Of a DNA stretch of 64,000 nt, positions 21,850 through 33,400 are shown piece by piece; the first letter of the stretch is position 1; every line of letters starts with the position of its first letter. The stretch covers positions 90,852,172-90,916,171 of the forward strand of contig CM060180.1 of assembly GCA_030549775.1 (NCBI GenBank), in the 5' to 3' direction. A program made the position numbers and the translations under genes. This DNA comes from Tamarix chinensis. Lineage: Eukaryota > Streptophyta > Magnoliopsida > Caryophyllales > Tamaricaceae. The notes under the pieces are model-generated. The model was not told the origin of the DNA. It saw nothing but the letters and a program-made list of their open reading frames with translations, and did no database searches.

Positions 21850-22400
21850 AAGAGTTTTAATAACGGTTATTTTATAGTTTTAATAACGGTTTTCAACCGT
21901 TATTGAACCGCCTATTATTAAATCTTTAATAACGGTTCATAACCGTCATAAAAAATATACAAAAACCCACAAATATGTGCGTAAAATTCATATTTAATAA
22001 CGGTTTTAAAGTAAAAACCGTTGTTAAAAATAAGGTTTTAATAATGGTTTTTCAGTAAACCGTTATTAAAAATAAGGTTTCAATAACGGTTTATGAGTAA
22101 AAACCGTTGTGGAAAACTAGGTATTAATAACGGTTAATACAAAAATCGTTGTTAAAACATAATCAAATTAGGGTTTCAGTCATCGATTATACATTTATTA
22201 AACTCTAATACGTATTAAATGAGCATAAATTTGAGATTAAATGGATATTTTTAATAACAGTTATTAAACAAAACCGTTAATAAAAATTATGTTTCAATAA
22301 CGGTTTGGATGTTTTAATAACAGTTTTCATCTGAACCGTTATTAAAACATAAGTTTTATTAACGGTTTTGTTTAAGAACCATTATTAAAACTCTATCTTC
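21850..22400. repeat. CACTA subterminal repeats (TTTTAATAACGGTT and inverse)
   Basis: About 16 copies of a 14-bp unit, many arranged as head-to-head pairs separated by a few bases. An 85-bp direct repeat with few mismatches (start 'AATTAGGGTTTCA', end 'GAGATTAAAT') follows at about 22165-22245 and 22401-22480. Confidence 0.8.
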
Positions 22401-22829
22401 CAATTAGGGTTTCAAGGACTGATCATGCATTTATTAAACCCTAATACGTATTAATTGAGCATAAATTTGAGATTAAATACGTAGTTTTAATGATTTTTCT
22501 GTTTTGTTCCTGCCCACATACATAGTTGTAAATTCAAATAATTACTAAATCTGCAATATAAAATAACATCAATTCATACCAAATCTGCAATCACACCATA
22601 ATTTCAATCAATCTATAATTGGTATGCATGTCTCAATACACCGGCCATACTTAGGAATAAAATTTAGTAGGCATGCCACAACTTGGTAGCTCTACACCCC
22701 AAAGTAAAAAGTTCGGAGATCTAGGCTAGAAGACCAAAAGATGTAGACGAAATACAAACCTGAAAAATGCATGTAGAATATATAGATCGCTACCTAATAC
22801 CGAGTGAATGAGTACACGTGCTTTACCCA

Positions 22830-23323
22830 TTGGCCTCTAACTTCATCAATTTCATCAACATTGTATTGCTGGCCTCGTGTATAGTCATCGGTAAAAAACT
22901 ACAACGTCCATGTTTCAATTAATATATAGTTAGCCATTAGGTCAAAAATATATATGTCATGATTCATTAATAGAAAAATATGGAAAAGCAAACATACATG
23001 GCTTGGATCTATGTTGACCGATCTATTATGGACTATAAGATCCATTGCTCTACATACATAGTGTCCACAATCATCACCGTTTTGCTGTTGTGGACACTGT
23101 CAAATGAATTCAATTAGTTCTATAACTATTAGATATTAATTTGAATTAAAACAAAATACAAAATACTTATCTTCCTACTTACCATGACAGGCTCATATTG
23201 AAGATTCTTTAGATCTAGGACACTATTCCCACCTCTCCTTTGATATGTCGTCAGTAGTGCCCTAATAAATAGAGTTGGATACATAATATTGTAAGTATAT
23301 ATACCTCAAATAATGAAAGTAGA

Positions 23324-23377
<54 letters not shown>

Positions 23378-25165
23378 ATGTATGTATGTATGTATAAATA
23401 AGCTAATGAAGTAAGAAGTGAAAAGTATACTAACATGTCAATAAATTCATTCCCACCATGACGAGCGACCTCAAAAGGCACATCATAGGTTTGAAGAGAA
23501 TCAAACACATAGACTTTATTAAGATCAGGTCAGACGGCATACAAAACCCAATGTTTAGTTACGAGGTGAGGAATGAGATAGAGTTTGGTGTGTCCCTCAA
23601 TCAAAATGTGATTCGCTAAATAGTTTATGTGCCTACCCTCTGTTATTGTACTACCATCAGCTATGTAGTATGGACACACAAACACAATAGAGGACATCAT
23701 TCCCTCCATCGCAGCGCGACTAGCTACCAACCTATGGACGACAATAACAATACATATTTGTTAATAACTAATAACTCATATAAGAGGTCATAAAAATTCC
23801 AATTGTACAAGAATACTAAAATCTGAAATATGAAATAATTCTTACGTGACATAAACGGCGACACTCGTGGTTGACATCCATTCCTGATTATAAATGTCAT
23901 TTATGTCAACCGTTGATACCATGTAAGTAGCATCGACCCTCCCAACATACTCAGGACGACAATCAATGGAAATATAATTATTCCCAAGGTAGTTTTGGGC
24001 ATAGAAATATAATAAAGCTAATGCTGGTGGAGGTTGGCGTATTTCCGAAGAAGGAATCTTTTGTAGGGCAACTGATTTTTCATATTTAGCTCTCTTTCAT
24101 TTAGCAGTGCCCTCTTTTGTGTTGCTCGTTCTACTAGTACCTCTCTTGGTTTTACAAGTAGGAGCAGTCTTCTTCTTTGATTCCTTAATTGATAATAATA
24201 ATAAAAATATGTATTGAGCATATATATATGAAAAAGGTATAAACAGTGTAACTACTAAACAAGGTCTAATGAAGATGTCAAATGTCAATACATCTTCAAT
24301 AGTGAGATGTATCTGATCCGCAGGCCAAGGCACAAAGCTTCCATGAGCTTCTAGCATTGTGGATGCCTCATCGCCCTCTTTATAACAAGGCAAGGGCGCA
24401 CTGCTAATGATTGGAGTGTCGATACTCACTGGCCTTGTATTTAGGGCTAAGTTGTACTTGTGGACAGTTTGTGTTTGGGTACTGTAGCTGATGCGGACCC
24501 TTCCTTTCGCCAAAAGAGTTGAAAGGTCATTCGCTAACAAGTCAAATTTATGCAAACCTTAAACGAAAATATTACACATTATCAATTATTTATGACACCG
24601 AATACATTTAATAACAATTCATGGTTATATAATAATTATATTATTGATATAATAAATATCCTATCATGAAGGTTGAGAAATTCATTTAAAAAAACCAACA
24701 TAGATATTATGTGTTACAATATTATTACCCTTATTGCCTTCTTTCCCTTCTTTTTTTCCCGTTGTTTTCGGATTAGATTCAGGATCTCATACATATATTA
24801 CTTCACGATGATCATCCTTGACATATATTTCCTCCTCATTAATTTTATTGTTGTCATTGTTCAATAATTGAGTTGCTTGCACAGCTGAGACACACTCTTT
24901 ATTCCAATTTTCATCATTTTCATCATCACATTCATTAGCATTTCTTTTTTTCATAGATAGTACCACAGACCATCTGTTATCAGTAGGGTCAATGACATAG
25001 AATACTTATGTTGCTTATGATGCTAAGATGAATGGGTCTTGTTTATGCCCTGCCCTATTAAGATCTACTAATTTGAATCCATATTCATATCTAACCCCAC
25101 GGCTATTATCAACCCATCTGCAGCCGAATACAGGGATTTTAAATACTATGTAATCTTTGTTGGTG
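22830..25165 (-). pseudogene. CACTA-borne gene: DUF4216 plus Ulp1-type cysteine peptidase, C-terminal part
   Basis: Read right to left. DUF4216 at 25165-24940: 'VFGCRWVDNSRGV.YEYGF.LVDLNRAGHK' then 'PFILA..A..VFYVIDPTD' and 'WSVVLSMKKR'. A middle segment at 24555-24240 has 'GSFVPWPADQIHLTIED'. The peptidase follows: His in 'KHWVLYAV' (codon at 23551-23553), Asp in 'KVYVFDSLQ' (about 23500), Gln and Cys in 'CPQQQNGDDCGHYVCRAMDL' (Cys at 23067-23069), ending 'DEIDEVRGQWVKH' (about 22830). All four catalytic positions of the C48 (Ulp1/SENP) family are kept. Exons are split by introns, with a long (TA)n run in one. Such domains are fused to or follow TNP2 transposases in plant CACTA elements; their role is unproven. 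At least one in-frame stop lies in the DUF4216 part, and the 5' half is missing. Confidence 0.78.
23322..23395. repeat. (TA)n/(TATG)n microsatellite
   Basis: Alternating TATA and TATGTATG units inside an intron of the Ulp1-like gene. Confidence 0.9.
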
Positions 25166-25288
25166 TTGGTTTAATTTTGATATGAAGAGGTATTTGTGGT
25201 AGGTTGGATTGGGGTTAATGGAGTATTAATTAGAGAGAAGAAAAAATGTAGCTTTGGAGAGGATTGGGTTTGAATTTGAAGGCGTTGA

Positions 25289-26760
25289 TGTAATACCCCA
25301 TATTTTATAAGATTTATAAAGTAAAAAATTCTTATGTTTAATAAAATTTGGATGATTTATATCTTGATTTGAAACCATATTTTGGTTTTGATTTAATAAG
25401 GAATTTGGAAAAAAATATTAACAAAGTGAGTTTTCTTAGAAAACACATCGACTGATTCTATGAACTGATCAACTTGTTCGTCATTTTAGTTAGGTTTTTT
25501 GTTTGATGGAGCCAATCAATGAGTTTAGGAAAATCGATTGACTGATCTATAGAATAGTTAACTAGTCTGACCTAACTAATCAACTGGCTTTATCAGGTAG
25601 AGTGATTTTTAAAGTTTGATTTTTTGAAAATTTTCTTATATCAAGATGGGCCTTTGAAAATCTAACTCTGCATTGTTCCTAAGTAATCCTCAACCCTTTT
25701 GATCATTTATATAGCTTTAATTTCTGCCTCAAATTGATTCTAATGTTCAATTTTGACAAAAGCGGGTGATGATGACCGCACTTTCTATCTTCTTCTTCCT
25801 TTCTCCTCTACACAACTCTAGAATATATGCTTCAATTTCATACTATCACTTCATGGTTGGGAGACTTGCTTCTCACACCGATCTAACACTCCCCTTCTTA
25901 TGTGCGATCCTTTTTGGATGAAATCAACCTACACTCTCCAAAAAATCACTATTTGAGCTCTAAAATAGAAGTCAACCTATTCTTGATAAATTTTCTCATA
26001 CAACTCATATTCGAATGATAAAATTATGGTTTTTATCTAATGTATATCTTCATTTGTTCTTTAACTGATTCTTTGGCAATAAATAACCTTAATCATCACT
26101 TTTTCTTACTTTTCTTTTAGCCTCCAAAATACCTGAGTTTATCAAACACTTGTGCTAATTCTTCTCCACTTTGAGCTTTCATTCCAATTCAATTTACCCT
26201 TCTGATCCTTTTCCTAGCTCTCTGTTGTTATCTTCTTAAGCATAAAGAGTTAGATTTAGGAGGAAGTTGATTTTGTTTTCAGCTAACTCTTCCCCTATTT
26301 TTCTCTTAGAAGTGGTAAGTTAATTTTCTTCCCTAATTTGAGTTTCTTGATTTCTAAAGGTTATTAGATGATTTATGAGTTTTAATTTTTCATTTTAAGG
26401 ATTAGAAAGTTTAAATCTTTCAACTTAAGATTTTTTTTTCTTTTTGGTAGAAAATTTTCCTAAGCTTCAAGTAAGTCATTCTTACCTTTGAAATGTAGCA
26501 TGAATAAGTATGTGAGCTAGTGTACTCTGTAAGAGTTAATCCTTATATGCTCGTGTAACACTTATGATATTAAGTAATTCATTTTGCTAAAAAAATTTTT
26601 TAAGTAGTAAGTTTGCGTATGTTACACTTTATATTGCCTTAAATAAGCTCCTTAACAATGATATAAAAATTTACTTTAGTGAGTTATGGTTATGTGGTGT
26701 ATGCGTATGATTCTTGTGTTTACTCCAAATTATTTGGCCATTAATTTTAAGATTATTTGT
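25289..26760 (+). mobile_element. Family B LTR, 5' part only
   Basis: Starts TGTAATACCCCATATTTTAT (25289) and matches the first 1.2 kb of LTR-B3: palindrome units (CATCGACTGATTC, CAATCGATGAG-like words, 25440-25620), a pyrimidine-rich leader, and 'AGTGGTAAGTTAATTTTC' (about 26310). It loses similarity near 26760 and is followed by copia sequence. GTTGA (25284-25288) precedes it; the matching copy on the right was not found. Confidence 0.65.
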
Positions 26761-26779
26761 TTGTCTGTGGATAACATTT

Positions 26780-27720
26780 GATTATTGGTACTAATATGAC
26801 AATGGTCAATGAGACCAAATTATTTTTATCATCTCATTTTTATATGAAATATTTAGGAGAAGTTGGTGAGATTTTTAGAATTGGGAGATAAACTAAGAAT
26901 GGATTCCCCTCATGCTAGTCTCATTATATTGAAATATTGAAAAACTTTAACTATTTTGGTGAGATGCTTATGAACACTCCCTATGACCCTAGCATACATT
27001 TGAAAAATAACTAAAGTACTAGTGTTTCACAAATAGAATATAATGAAATCATTGGAGGTGTGATGTCCCTCAAACACTATATAACATATCTTATGATGTG
27101 AGTAGATTGAGTATGTATACTCACAACCTCGACACCAACCATTAGACTGCCCTTTGTTGTTTACTTAGATACTTTAAGAGCGTTAAGGATTAGTGTTTGC
27201 ATTTTTATAATTTTCCTATTGTTTTAGAGACATTTCCATATACAAACTAGGTTTCTGATAATTGCGAGTAAGTCCCTCCGGTGGTTATGTATTTACCTTA
27301 GGAGGAGGAGTTGTGTCATAAAATCTACTAAGTAAATTTTTATAGTTTGATTCACTATAGAGTCCGAGCTTATTTCTTAGTGGTTTAGTAACTTATTAGT
27401 CAATGTTCCTCTATGTAGGAAACCTTGTGCAGTAATTTCCTTACTATATAATTCATAGGAAGCTATCAATATTTTCCAAGAATAATGTATATAATGTTAA
27501 GAGGAGATACATCCATGTTGAACACAACTCCATTAAGTAACTATAAAGGAACATTGTGATCTCCTTGGGTGGTCCTAGTGAGACAAGTTTAATGAACTCA
27601 CCACTTAATGAATAAGAGATTGAGAATATGTATGCCCTTAATGAATCTAAAGCCATGTATGGTGGTGTTTGTGAAACATACTTAATAGGTTTATTGATGC
27701 GAGTGTAAAGGTGTGTCATC
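26780..27720 (+). pseudogene. Ty1/copia pol remnant (end of RT and RNase H)
   Basis: Frame-broken matches in family order: 'FYMKYLGE' (26840), 'SHYIEILKNFNYF' (26910-26955), 'NTPYDPSIHLKNN' (26970-27010), 'SQIEYNEIIGG' (27025-27060), the RNase H block 'VSDNCES..PSGYVFTLGGG' (27255-27315), 'NVPLCRKPCAVISLLYNS.EAI' (27405-27465) and 'RRYIHVEHNSIK' (27500-27535). Corresponding family text is MKYLGE, PYDPS..L, SQ.EYA..IGS.MY and SGYVFTLGGGAVSW. Stops throughout. No copia LTR was recognised. Confidence 0.7.
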
Positions 27721-29139
27721 TTCTATATATAAAAGAGTAATGCTATCTTTCTAAATACTCATGAGTACCCCAAAATGTGTGCATGCCTATTAAAAGTGCT
27801 TGTGTTTATTATTGCGGGATTTACAAATGTCAAGGTAAGACAAATGATGTGGGTGTTTGAATTAAAGTTAGGTAGTTCAAGAATCGTTCACTTCCTAAAT
27901 GCAACAATTGTTTCACCTCACTATGTATCAATTCAAATTGTATGATATTGATAATTAAGCATTATTCCTTCCCTTCTTAAATTATACTTTTGTGTTTTGC
28001 ATTGGTTTTGCCACTAGTGGAGGATTTTTAGAAGCAATGATAAATAATAGAGCAAATTTTGTTGCTACATTTGCTACTTTAGAGTCCCTCATCAATTTGC
28101 CGTAAGTTTTTCTTCTTTATGTTTTCATATCTTCACTAGGAATGTTATGTTTGAATTGAAATAGTTAGGATACTTTGTTATGGCTATAAGATATACTATA
28201 TACCATATACGCAAGCATGTGACAACGCTTGCTCGTCTGGTTAGGGCTGGATTAGTTATGGTCAAATATTTGATTAGGCTTGAACCTATATTTCTCTACT
28301 AGATTGTTTAAATTATTTTTAAACTAGTCGGACAACGAGATCTAATTTATGTGAGTTTGAACGTTTTCAAAATACTACTAGTAGTGGGGCATATGACTAG
28401 GTAATGGAGAATTGGTTTTGAGGTTTTTCAATTTATGCAAAGGAATTTTTATTTGTTTTATAAAAAAGCCATAGGTTCTAGGCTTTTTGTTTTTATGCTG
28501 AAAATAATCTTCAATTATGCTCTAATTATCGTAGCTTTTCCAATTCTTTGATCCAAGTCGTTTTCACATAAGAATTTCTAAGCATCATTTGTACAATATT
28601 CCAAGGTCTTCCTCTCTTGAGTATATGAGAATGAAGGCATCTTATTATATCAACCTTGAAGGCGAAACGTCATATATAATTAGCACCAGAGTTGGGCTGT
28701 ATCTCAAGTAGTAAAACTACTCACGGCACAACGACCGGTGAATTCACTTTTTTCTACAATTAATTGCTGCATTATATCTGACTTTATGCCTACAATATTT
28801 GTTAAACTTTAGATACTCATACCTCTATCACTCAATTCTCATCACTAACAATTTTATTACGAGTCTCTAAATGTGCATTGTTCATAGTATATTGTTTTGT
28901 ATCGGTATTTGATCTTTCTATATTTTAAATTTTTTGTTAAAATAGATTTATAATTTGAATGTATATATGTTAAAAAATACCCATGCATGCCTATATGCAA
29001 GCACGGTCCAATTAACTAGTGTAAGAAAAAAAAAAGGGGGGGGGTTTATTATGAGATCAGTCATTACCGAAACATGACATGATCATTAGTTTGCCAATAT
29101 TTTTGTTTGTCCGACTAATTTCATGAAGCTCAAACTGTC
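27721..29139. other. Unassigned AT-rich spacer
   Basis: Probably the tail of the copia remnant and older debris. Near 28690-28740 there is a tRNA-like A-box word (CTGTATCTCAAGTAGTAAAA) that could be a SINE head. A G-run follows a poly-A at 29024-29045. No gene seen. Confidence 0.35.
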
Positions 29140-29640
29140 AAAAGAAAGTAAGTCTCCCACGCGCTAATGCTAGCTGATGTTGTCAGTAGTGCGGGTGGAT
29201 GGAGGGGAAAGCGTGAGAGTGTAGAAAAGTTCGAGGAGAATGTGGGGCATCAACCGGACCAACCCTACTAACCTGGCCCCTGATATTCATATGCGACTCA
29301 CACAGCTACAGCACAGGGAGTAACTTACCCAGAGGGCGTGAGAAAAGAGAGAATGCGTTGGCGGTGCAATTTGATGTCAGCGACCGCGCAGCCCACACAC
29401 TGGCTCCCTAACTTCTCCGCGTGCTTTCTCTTTCTGCACAAGTGCGGCGTACCCGTCCCTCGTTTGTCCGACACTCTGCTCTTAGGTCTAACCCTGTTTC
29501 ATATTTTATCGCCAAGAATTGATCCAACCTTTTCCGCCCATTTCTTATCCAACGCCCGTATTTTATTCAGAAGAGATGCACCTTTGTAGCAACTTTTGCA
29601 GTGAAGATAATTAAACACGAGGCCAGGCGGTGCTATTTTT
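29140..29640. other. GC-richer low-copy patch
   Basis: Base composition and lack of TE words set this 500-bp stretch apart from its surroundings. An 83-codon frame at 29338-29589 has a codon make-up unlike noise but shows no recognisable domain, and no splice partner was found. It could be a displaced promoter segment, a gene remnant or a captured exon. Confidence 0.3.
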
Positions 29641-30243
29641 GGGAGGAGGGGATGTCAGTGGCGATAAGCAGTCAGGGACGGGAACGAGAACATGAAAATG
29701 GGGATCAAAAAAACTTGAAAACATTATTTTTAAAAATTTTTAAAAATAGAGACGGAAATAAATGATAAAAATTATATCAAATTTACTATAATTAAGAGAA
29801 AAATTAAAAAAAAATTACTCTATATATTAATTGATATAAATTATTAATATTAAAAAAATTAATCTGATGTTACGGATACCGATTTTGACTTTAAATAGTT
29901 TATAGTAAGAACATCATTTTCAGAGAATGCCACATGAATGCCGCTTCGATAATTCGTTGGTGATAAGCGGTGTTGTAAAGAGACCAAAAAAAATGTAGAA
30001 ACATCTGTTTCTCAAAATTTTAAAAATAATACTAAAAGGAAATGATAATTTTTTAAATATATAAATATATATTTCAGTTACTTAGTTTATTTTAATAAAT
30101 ATATGTTTTTTAATTTAATAATATATATCATCTAAATTTTATTATATACGGTTACAAAAATGTTTTAAATTATTACCTAAAATACACTACATTTATAATA
30201 TATTTTCTCCTTACCTCTTTTACTAAGTTGGTATTTTTAGATT
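29641..30243. other. AT-rich spacer left of the Mutator-like element
   Basis: No gene or complete element recognised. Its last nine bases (TTTTAGATT, 30235-30243) form the left target duplication of the neighbouring element. Confidence 0.5.
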
Positions 30244-30455
30244 GGAGAAAAATGTATATTAAGGACTAAACGTTTGGGTGTCATTCTAATAAAGGAATCA
30301 ACGTTGTTCATTTTCTAATTCAGGAACATACGTTGATACTTTTATCTGAATAAGGAACTACCGGCCAAATACTTGTTGGAGCTTGCTGGAAGATATTAAA
30401 ATAATATTATTTTTGTATTTTGTACTATGTAACATACTAACTACAATATATGTAT
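30244..30455 (+). repeat. Left terminal inverted repeat of the MULE
   Basis: Begins GGAGAAAAATGTATATTAAG. Long shared words with the right TIR include AATTCAGGAACATA, AACTACC and ATTATTTTTGTATTTT. Similarity fades after about 210 bp. Confidence 0.82.
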
Positions 30456-30956
30456 ATATTATATATAAATATGTACTTTATACAAATTTAAACATTATTG
30501 TTTTTAAACTTAATAAAACTAATCTAAACACATATATTCCTAATTAATTCAGTAAAATTAATCAATGGCTCACTGAATTAAAACTATAACACTAACTGAA
30601 TGACTAAGATTGTTCATTCAGTTAATTACACTGAATCAAATTAAAACTTCTTAAATTGAAATTAAGCACAATGAAAATCACTCTTGATCTGCGAAGAGAA
30701 ATAATTTTTCTTGAAACTTTTCATTCCAGTTTTGGAACGAAGAACCTAAGAAGAGAATGGATGAAAAAGAAAAACAAAGAAGATCATTGAGCTTTCTTCT
30801 TTGTTGATAAAGTATGTCAATCTTCTTGCTTCTTTCTTCTTCATTATCCACTTCTCATCTTCGTCAGCCGTTCTCCCTATTCGTAGACTTCTTCCTTCTT
30901 CCTCATCTTCTCTTTCTTCCCCTCGTATCTTGCCAGTTGACATTTGAATCTATTGC

Positions 30957-31056
30957 ATAATCTTGTTTGTCAACAGGTAAAATGCATAATTTATTTCTTC
31001 CTACACTCTGAAATTTATTTCTTCCTTCATAATCTTGTTCTTCAACAGGTAAAATC
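30957..31056. repeat. Short tandem duplication in the GRF gene leader
   Basis: CATAATCTTGTT-GTCAACAGGTAAAAT-like words occur at about 30957 and 31030. Each contains CAACAG/GTAAAA, a possible splice donor. Confidence 0.5.
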
Positions 31057-31179
31057 CAATTGTGAATTTTTTTTTCTTTGAATCTAACTTTTAAAAACCC
31101 TAATTATTTAACTGAAATTTTTTTTCCATACAAAATCCAATTCAATGGAGCAACATTGAAATTTGGATGCTCTTATACG

Positions 31180-31480
31180 AAGTTGTTCAATAGATGAATT
31201 ATTTTTGTTACCAATATTTTTTTTGGCTAAGAAGGATGAGATGTGTGGCTGTTGTTTTTTAGTAGCTTGTTAGAATTGAATGAGTATATTTGATGTTAGA
31301 CTAAATCTTAACTGACGAGAGAAAAGGGAGAATATAAGAACAATGTTAGCTAATGAATTTTTTTTTCAATGGATGAATTCTTTTCTTTACCAATATGCTT
31401 TTGTTTTGGCTAAGAAGGATGAGATGTATGGCTTTTGTTTTTTAGTAGATTGTTAGAATTAAGTGAGTATATTTGATGTT
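31180..31480. repeat. Tandem duplication upstream of the GRF gene
   Basis: Two copies of about 110 bp, with GGCTAAGAAGGATGAGATGT near 31233 and 31415 and GTATATTTGATGTTA near 31281 and 31466; about 90% alike by eye. Confidence 0.7.
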
Positions 31481-31666
31481 ATTGTTTCCTATGAATATGT
31501 TTTTCGTAACACTTACATACATGCCTTTAGCTACAAAAATTTAGGTTGTTGTTTTCAATTTCATCACAACTGCTTAACATTATTTGGATGGTTAGTATCT
31601 TGATTTGGTTGTGCTGCATGTGAATATACTCAATTTGCATTACAACAAATTCAAATTTGAAGAGTT

Positions 31667-31873
31667 ATGGCTACAACTACATGTTCATTTAGAAGGTTTT
31701 ACGTGTGTGATAGATATGGGAAGCCAGCTAGTTGTAAAGTATTAGCCTTTATTGATGATCCTCTTCCACCCATGGCTAGAGTTGCAGCGAGACGTGTAAT
31801 TGATGAAAATGAGGATCTAAGGAATCAGGTAAGCTAGTTGGAAGAAGTGAACCAGAGATATGCATATACAAAA
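31667..31873 (+). pseudogene. MULE second gene, 5' part: GRF-type zinc finger and start of coiled coil
   Basis: An ATG-started frame encodes 'CSFRRFYVCDRYG', a second Cys nine residues later, then 'FIDDPLPPMARVAARRVIDE'. The pattern [GR]RF.[GV]C......C...FxxxDDPxPP is the second half of a zf-GRF finger as found in small plant proteins that continue with a coiled coil and a C-terminal membrane anchor; the first metal-binding pair is not clear here, so the N-terminus may be incomplete. Codon 57 is TAG (31835-31837), one C-to-T change from CAG; the residues after it ('LEEVNQRYAYT') keep the coiled-coil pattern. A splice donor (CAG/GTAAGC, 31826-31831) is an alternative reading. The frame runs into the solo LTR at 31874 and resumes at 37142. 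Confidence 0.65.
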
Positions 31874-32189
31874 TGTAATCCTCCAAAAATTTTAAAAACC
31901 TATACTTTAATAAATAACCTTTATTTGGGATAAATTAGCTTTCAAATTTAATTAATTTAATTATTTTATAGATTTTTGGATATATAAATTGAGTAGGAAT
32001 ATTTAATAAGTTAAAATAAATATTTTATCATTTTACCCTACTTATTTTATTTAAATAACTTTCCAAACAAATACTTTACTAAAATTATCCCTTTTAACCC
32101 ATATATTTAATTATATTACATTAAAATTATTAAATAAATTTATTTCCCAAAAATATTATATTCTAATATTTTATAAATTATTTTATTTA

Positions 32190-33400
32190 TTTTCCCTATT
32201 TTCCTTTTCCTTTCCCCCTTTTTTCTTTTCTTTCTCCTTTCCTTTCGTTTTCCTCTTTCTCTCCTCGGGCTGCCGCACCAGGCTAGCCTCTCCCCTACCC
32301 CTGGGCCGCTGGCCCATCTCCCCTCTCCCTCTCTTTCCCCCTCCTCTCCCGCACGTCTCGACCTAGCCCAAACCCCCTCCCTTCTTTCTTTTCCTTTTCC
32401 CCAGGCCCGTCTGGCCTGCTCACCCTCCTTTCTCACGCCAGTCTGCTCTCCCTTCCCTCTTCTTCTTTTCTTTCTTCTTCTCCGCCCTAACCCAGGCCTC
32501 AACTTGTCCCCATGGCCAGCCTGTCGCCTCGAGCACGCTGGCCACCGCCCCTCGCTGCCACAACTTGCCTCTCCCTCTCTCTCGTCATTTTCTTCCCATT
32601 TTCGGACCTGGCCAGCCCTACAAACCAGCCCTCACACCCTATTTTTTCCCCTATTCGTCTCCCCTCCCTACCACCCTGCCACCCTACACGCTGCCACCGG
32701 CCGGCCAGTTGCACCCTTATCCTCCCTCTTCTTTTTCTTTACCTCTCTAGTCTCTCCTTGCCCCATTTCTTTGAACCTTTTCCCCTTCCCTGACCTCCCT
32801 CTTCTCCCTTTCTTCTCCTTCCTCTTTCCTCCCTGTCTTAGCCACACCGTCGCCCTCCACCGCTCCAACCGCCGCACCAAGCCCCTACACCACCTTCTGC
32901 ACCCTTCTACTACTGCCCTGCACCACCACAAGACCACCTCAAGCCATCCCGCAACCCCTTCTTCCTCCCCACTTATTTTTCTCCCCATTTTCCCCTTCTC
33001 GGCAGTCCCCTCACAACCCCACTATTCGCCGCCGTCCGGCCGCCTCTGCCGCCACCCAAACCACCAATCAACTCCTTGCAACCTCCTCTACCACCCCTAT
33101 ACCTTGTTTGGCCAAAACAAGCCCCCTCACCCCTCCATTTCCCCCCTCTATTTTCCTTCCTTCTCAGCCCGGTCCACCTCGGTAGCTATCTTTGCCGCCT
33201 CGCCGCTGCAGCCCTTGGCCACCAACAACCCATCCCCAGCCTCCACCTACACCCCTCTTCACTCTTGCACTCTTCCCTTACCTCCAATCCTCCCCCATCT
33301 ACCTTCTTTCCTAGCCTAAATACCCCAACCCGAACCATCTCCCCCTTCCTTCTACCTCACCACCCTCGATCCTCTCCTTCCCTTGCAACCTGCATATGAC
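32190..33400 (+). other. Pyrimidine-rich leader of LTR-A2
   Basis: About 1.2 kb of C/T-rich sequence on the plus strand. It yields open but low-complexity frames rich in Pro, Ser and Leu on the plus strand (for example 32504-33319) and Arg/Gly/Glu on the minus strand. The same C/T-rich block stands at the same place in LTR-A1 (5540-6380) and inverted in LTR-A3 (59040-59790), so it is LTR structure, not a gene. Confidence 0.7.

Larger units (their letters stand above)
21837..25288 (-). mobile_element. CACTA (En/Spm) transposon, truncated
   Basis: The left end is CACTACCCCGAAAAAGAG (21837), the defining CACTA terminus, preceded by ATT. The next 550 bp hold many AACCGTTATTAAAA subterminal repeats in both orientations, the transposase-binding pattern of this superfamily. 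Inside is a minus-strand gene with DUF4216 and Ulp1-peptidase domains. The element is cut at 25288 by a family B LTR; the TNP2 transposase region and the right end that should follow were not found in the window. Confidence 0.8.

Noticed and set aside
32504..33319. 271-codon plus-strand frame and overlapping frames on both strands
   Set aside because: They lie in the pyrimidine-rich leader of a solo LTR; the product is a low-complexity Pro/Ser/Leu string and the opposite strand is equally open, so this is composition.
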